NCBI RefSeq assembly: GCF_900104175.1
Contig: NZ_FNIX01000004.1
Span: 372,001 to 436,000 of the forward strand
Source of the DNA: Lentzea jiangxiensis
Lineage (GTDB): Bacteria > Actinomycetota > Actinomycetes > Mycobacteriales > Pseudonocardiaceae
Direction of reading: 5' to 3'
DNA: 64,000 nt
In this document: positions 61,301 through 64,000 of the stretch, piece by piece
Numbering within the stretch: position 1 is the stretch's first letter
Layout of the letters: each line of letters opens with the position of its first letter
Translations under genes and position numbers: made by a program
Notes under the pieces: model-generated
Databases searched by the model: none
Told to the model about the DNA's origin: nothing
The model's input: the letters and a program-made list of their open reading frames with translations, nothing else

Positions 61301-62106
61301 GCGGGTCCCCGCTGATCGGCGCCCGCGCCGCGCACCCGCTGTACGGCGAGCTGCGCCAGGTCACGCCGCACGCGGCCGTGCTGCTCGCGGACAACCCGTC
61401 ACCGATGACGCTCGACGGCACGAACACGTGGCTGCTCAAGGCCTTGGACGCCGAGTCGTACGTCGTGGTCGACCCCGGCCCGCTCGACGGCGCTCACCTC
61501 GAGCGCATCGCGTCGTTCGGCCCGGTCTCCGAGATCCTGCTGACCCACGGCCACCCGGACCACTCCGACGGCGCTCGTGAGTTCGCGGAACTGGTCAAGG
61601 CTCCGGTGCGCGCGCTCGACCCGACGTTCACCTACGGCTCGGAAGGTCTCCGCGACGGCGACGTGATCACCAGCTCCGGCCTGGAGCTGCGGGTCCTCGG
61701 CACGCCCGGCCACACCAGCGACTCGCTGTGCTTCGTGATCGACGGCGAGGCCGTGCTGACCGGCGACACGGTCCTCGGCCGCGGCACGACGATCGTGGCC
61801 CACCCGGACGGCAGGCTGGGCGACTACTTCGAGTCGCTGAAGCTGCTCGCCGACCTGCCGGAGCACACGGCGGTGCTGCCCGGCCACGGCCCCGAACTGG
61901 CGGACGCGGGCGAGGCCGCACGGATGTACCTCGCGCACCGCACACAACGGCTGGAGCAGGTTCGCAACGCCGTGGAAGCTCTCGGCGGCGCCCCGACCCC
62001 GCGTGAGGTCGTCGAGGTCGTCTACGCGGACGTGGACAGGGTGCTGTGGCCCGCAGCCGAGTGGTCGGTGCGGGCCCAGCTCGAGTACCTGCGCGGCGGC
62101 TACTGA
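61297..62106 (+). CDS. Metallo-beta-lactamase-fold hydrolase (Rv3677c type)
   Basis: A 269-aa MBL-fold enzyme. The metal motif is THGHPDHSDGA (about 82-92), with more metal ligands in GTPGHTSDS (about 133-141) and LTGDTVLG (about 155), and LPGHGPE near 195. Closest architecture is the LACTB2/glyoxalase II-like group, which includes endoribonuclease-like members. The GTG overlaps the NUDIX stop. Equivalent in position to Rv3677c, next to the RidA gene. Its 3' end overlaps the convergent gene by 7 nt. Confidence 0.9.
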   Translation: MSGSPLIGARAAHPLYGELRQVTPHAAVLLADNPSPMTLDGTNTWLLKALDAESYVVVDPGPLDGAHLERIASFGPVSEILLTHGHPDHSDGAREFAELVKAPVRALDPTFTYGSEGLRDGDVITSSGLELRVLGTPGHTSDSLCFVIDGEAVLTGDTVLGRGTTIVAHPDGRLGDYFESLKLLADLPEHTAVLPGHGPELADAGEAARMYLAHRTQRLEQVRNAVEALGGAPTPREVVEVVYADVDRVLWPAAEWSVRAQLEYLRGGY

Positions 62107-63230
62107 GACTGGTGGCCGTTGTTCGTCGCGCCGAAAGCGGACTGGCGCGACGAGGAGCGGTCGATCTGCCAGCGGCCGCTGTCCGAGGCCGGCGCACCGG
62201 TCTGCTCCCGCTGCGCCAGCTCCTCGTGCAGCTGCTGCAGCAGGGCCCGTTCGCGCTCGCTGAGGTTCGCGTCCACGGAGGACGGCTCGGCGGGCTCGGC
62301 GAGGGCGGCCTGCAGGGCCGCCAGCTCGTCGGCCTTGAGCTCCGTGGTGACCTCGGCCCTGTTGATCGGCACCGGCTCGGGCAGCGGCTCCGGGAGCGGC
62401 TCCGCCTGCGGTTCGACGGTCGCCATCGGAATGCGCTTCACGGGCTTGGGCGGGAACGGCTGCGAGCCCTCCAGCGCCGGTGTGGAACGCGTGCGTCGTG
62501 AGCCGGTCTCTTCCTGTGGCTCCGGCGCCGGTGTCGGCTCGGCCACCGGCGCCGGAGCGGGAGGCTCTTCCGGCTGGTCGAACCACGCACCCTGCGGGGA
62601 GACGGGCTCGGCGACCGGGGCCGGGGACCCGGACATCGGCACCGCGCGCGAGGACGTCACGGCGGACGCGTGGTACTCGCCGAGCTGCATGCCGGTCGTG
62701 AGGACCTCGACGGCGGCGCGGACGCCGGCCTTGCGCAGCACGGAGTCGATCCGGTACGCGGTCGCGGGCGCGAAGCCCTGCGGGCCGATGTCCACCAGCA
62801 CCACCCGCTGCGGCAGCGGGCCGGGCGTGGAGCCCGTCGGCGAGGAACGCCAGACGCACCGCACCGAGCGGATGTCGGGCAGCACCGACACCGCGCGGAC
62901 CAGGTGCGCGGCGATGTCCGCGCCGGGGTCGGTCTCGGAGGTGAAGCGGTGCCGGATGAACGGCAGCATCTCGACCACCGGCAGGCGGTCGGTGAGCGAG
63001 GCGTCCGAGCGGACCTCGTGCAGGACCCACGTGATGGTCGCTCGCTCGTCCGGCAGCACCGGGATGCCGCCGGCGACGAGAGCGCCGACGAGCAGTTCGA
63101 TCGAGCGGTCCAGTTCTCCGACCGCGAGGAACTCGCGCGCCAGCGACAGGGCGTCGTCGTCGACCCGCCCGGCCATCGACAGCAGGAGGTCGTGCAGACG
63201 GACCGGCAGGCCGACACCGTCGTTCGTCAC
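62100..63230 (-). CDS. Paralogous unknown protein B with proline-rich extension
   Basis: A 376-aa protein with AAGGAGAG before the GTG. The first ~200 residues form a globular domain (LHDLLLSMAGRVDDDALSLA at the start, then VLVDIGPQGFAPATAYRID, and VEVLTTGMQLGEYHASAV at the end). It shares its pattern with the upstream 200-aa gene (SGMDLPPYHRAAL there). The remainder (about 205-376) is proline/glutamate-rich and disordered, with a short charged helix near 300-345 (LSERERALLQQLHEELAQ). No named domain. Possibly a scaffold or cytoskeletal/wall-associated protein; function unknown. Confidence 0.7.
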   Translation of the reverse strand: MTNDGVGLPVRLHDLLLSMAGRVDDDALSLAREFLAVGELDRSIELLVGALVAGGIPVLPDERATITWVLHEVRSDASLTDRLPVVEMLPFIRHRFTSETDPGADIAAHLVRAVSVLPDIRSVRCVWRSSPTGSTPGPLPQRVVLVDIGPQGFAPATAYRIDSVLRKAGVRAAVEVLTTGMQLGEYHASAVTSSRAVPMSGSPAPVAEPVSPQGAWFDQPEEPPAPAPVAEPTPAPEPQEETGSRRTRSTPALEGSQPFPPKPVKRIPMATVEPQAEPLPEPLPEPVPINRAEVTTELKADELAALQAALAEPAEPSSVDANLSERERALLQQLHEELAQREQTGAPASDSGRWQIDRSSSRQSAFGATNNGHQSQ

Positions 63231-63241
63231 GTCAACTCTCC

Positions 63242-63844
63242 TTAGCTGAGCACGAGGTGCTCATCGGACTCGGCGCCGGCGCACACCAGCTCTGATGCCG
63301 CCAACGCCGCCCGGTGGTAGGGCGGAAGGTCCATGCCGGACGGAACGACCTCGACGCACGGGTCGTGCTCGCCCAACGCCCGCAGCACGCGCTGCAACTC
63401 TCCGGTCAGCCGGGCGTGACCGGTGGTGGCCGCCACCAGCAGGACGCGGTTGATCCCCGTGGGACCGATGCGCCAGCAGGAGCGAACCTCACCGACCCCG
63501 TTGCGGCCTCGCAGCGTGGCACCGAGAACGACGGTCGCGGAATCCCCCATCGGCACCCGATCGGGTGATTCTGGAGAAAAGGTGTAGTCGGTGGGGGGCA
63601 GTTCGTCCAGCCCTTTGATCGAACTGACGGCACCGGGTTCCGCCCCGTAGGGCACCAGCGCGTCCTGCAAAAGGCGCAGCTCGTGGTCGGTCAGGGGGAT
63701 GCGCCCGTGCAGCAGGGTGCGCGGCAGTGACCTGGCCAGCACCGCGTACGCGTCCGAGGCCGCCCAGTCGCGGTACCGCCACAGCAGCTCGTCCGGCAGG
63801 CGTCCGGCGAGCCTCAGGAGCAGCTCGTGGCACGTGTCCGACAT
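63242..63844 (-). CDS. Paralogous unknown protein A (200 aa)
   Basis: A 200-aa protein with AAGGGTG before ATG 63844. It is one globular domain that resembles the N-terminal 200 residues of the next gene: an opening helical part (CHELLLRLAGRLPDELLWRYRDW) and a beta-rich part ending VEVVPSGMDLPPYHRAALAAS. It is separated from that gene by 11 nt and downstream of RidA. Function unknown. Confidence 0.7.
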   Translation of the reverse strand: MSDTCHELLLRLAGRLPDELLWRYRDWAASDAYAVLARSLPRTLLHGRIPLTDHELRLLQDALVPYGAEPGAVSSIKGLDELPPTDYTFSPESPDRVPMGDSATVVLGATLRGRNGVGEVRSCWRIGPTGINRVLLVAATTGHARLTGELQRVLRALGEHDPCVEVVPSGMDLPPYHRAALAASELVCAGAESDEHLVLS

Positions 63845-63884
63845 GTCACACCCTTCAGCGGAACCCGGTACGCGAACCGGGAAC

Positions 63885-64000
63885 TCAGACCTCGACGATC
63901 AGTTCGATCTCCACGGGAGCGCCGATCGGCAGCTCGCTCACGCCCACGGCGGACCGGGCGTGCCTGCCCGCGTCGCCGAAGATTTCGCCGAGCAGTTCCG
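63885..64000 (-). CDS. RidA family protein, 3' end only (cut by the window edge)
   Basis: Only the last ~38 codons are present: [20 protein letters not shown], then [17 protein letters not shown] before the stop at 63885. This is the C-terminal strand-helix of the RidA/YjgF enamine deaminase family ([14 protein letters not shown] with the conserved Arg). It equals Rv3678c after the MBL gene in M. tuberculosis. The N-terminus is outside the window. Confidence 0.85.
   Translation of the reverse strand, partial: ELLGEIFGDAGRHARSAVGVSELPIGAPVEIELIVEV

Overview
The window is high-GC actinobacterial chromosome, most likely from a Pseudonocardiaceae-type genus (Lentzea/Saccharothrix/Actinosynnema-like). 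The evidence is very high GC with third-position bias, abundant GTG starts, 4-nt ATGA/GTGA overlaps between neighbours, several promoters that put the start codon at +1 (leaderless mRNAs), and a gene order that follows the Mycobacterium tuberculosis Rv3644c-Rv3678c block. No insertion sequence, prophage or CRISPR array is visible; this is core chromosome with lineage-specific insertions.

Layout. 1-5.3 kb: small membrane protein, ArsR regulator/SRPBCC pair, GH114-like lipoprotein, DUF885 protein, HNH lipoprotein, tRNA-Thr. 5.3-14 kb: secreted anchored protein, clamp-loader delta' subunit, an MFS transporter fused to a degenerate thymidylate-kinase domain, topoisomerase I, and a conserved protein with a candidate LexA box in its promoter. 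14-17 kb: an array of five paralogous small lipoproteins, one broken by a one-base frameshift. 17-24 kb: H+-pyrophosphatase, MrfA-like helicase, a Cys-containing leader peptide ahead of an AadA-like nucleotidyltransferase, and a stand-alone prim-pol domain. 24-29 kb: Tad/Flp pilus operon (ssd, two tiny coupled ORFs, tadA, tadB, tadC, Flp pilin, two TadE-like proteins) with a 143-bp tandem duplication at the ssd 3' end. 29-31 kb: two noncoding RNAs at their conserved positions, a 6C RNA and an Ms1-type RNAP-associated RNA, flanking a HAD phosphatase.

31-43 kb is inserted relative to M. tuberculosis. It carries a muropeptide-salvage set (nagZ-namZ-amiE, then murR-murQ), MocR/AhpD, NO defence (hmp-nsrR with an NsrR-like operator), and tryptophan catabolism (Lrp regulator divergent from kynA-kynU, with an inverted repeat between). 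43-64 kb returns to the conserved block: acs, nhaA, holin-like protein, EphE-like hydrolase, [FAD monooxygenase/TetR insertion], MarP protease, NUDIX, TlpA-like thioredoxin, nth, small membrane protein, crp, [MFS, HIT protein, second beta-clamp, TPR protein, oxidoreductase insertion], NUDIX, MBL hydrolase, a paralogous pair of unknown proteins, and the end of a RidA gene cut by the window edge.

Functionally the window combines DNA maintenance (delta', topA, mrfA, nth, a second clamp, prim-pol), envelope and periplasmic stress functions (MarP, TlpA-like protein, lipoproteins, wall recycling) and global regulation (Crp, Ms1 RNA, 6C RNA). All functional calls rest on reading motifs and gene order; no database search was run.
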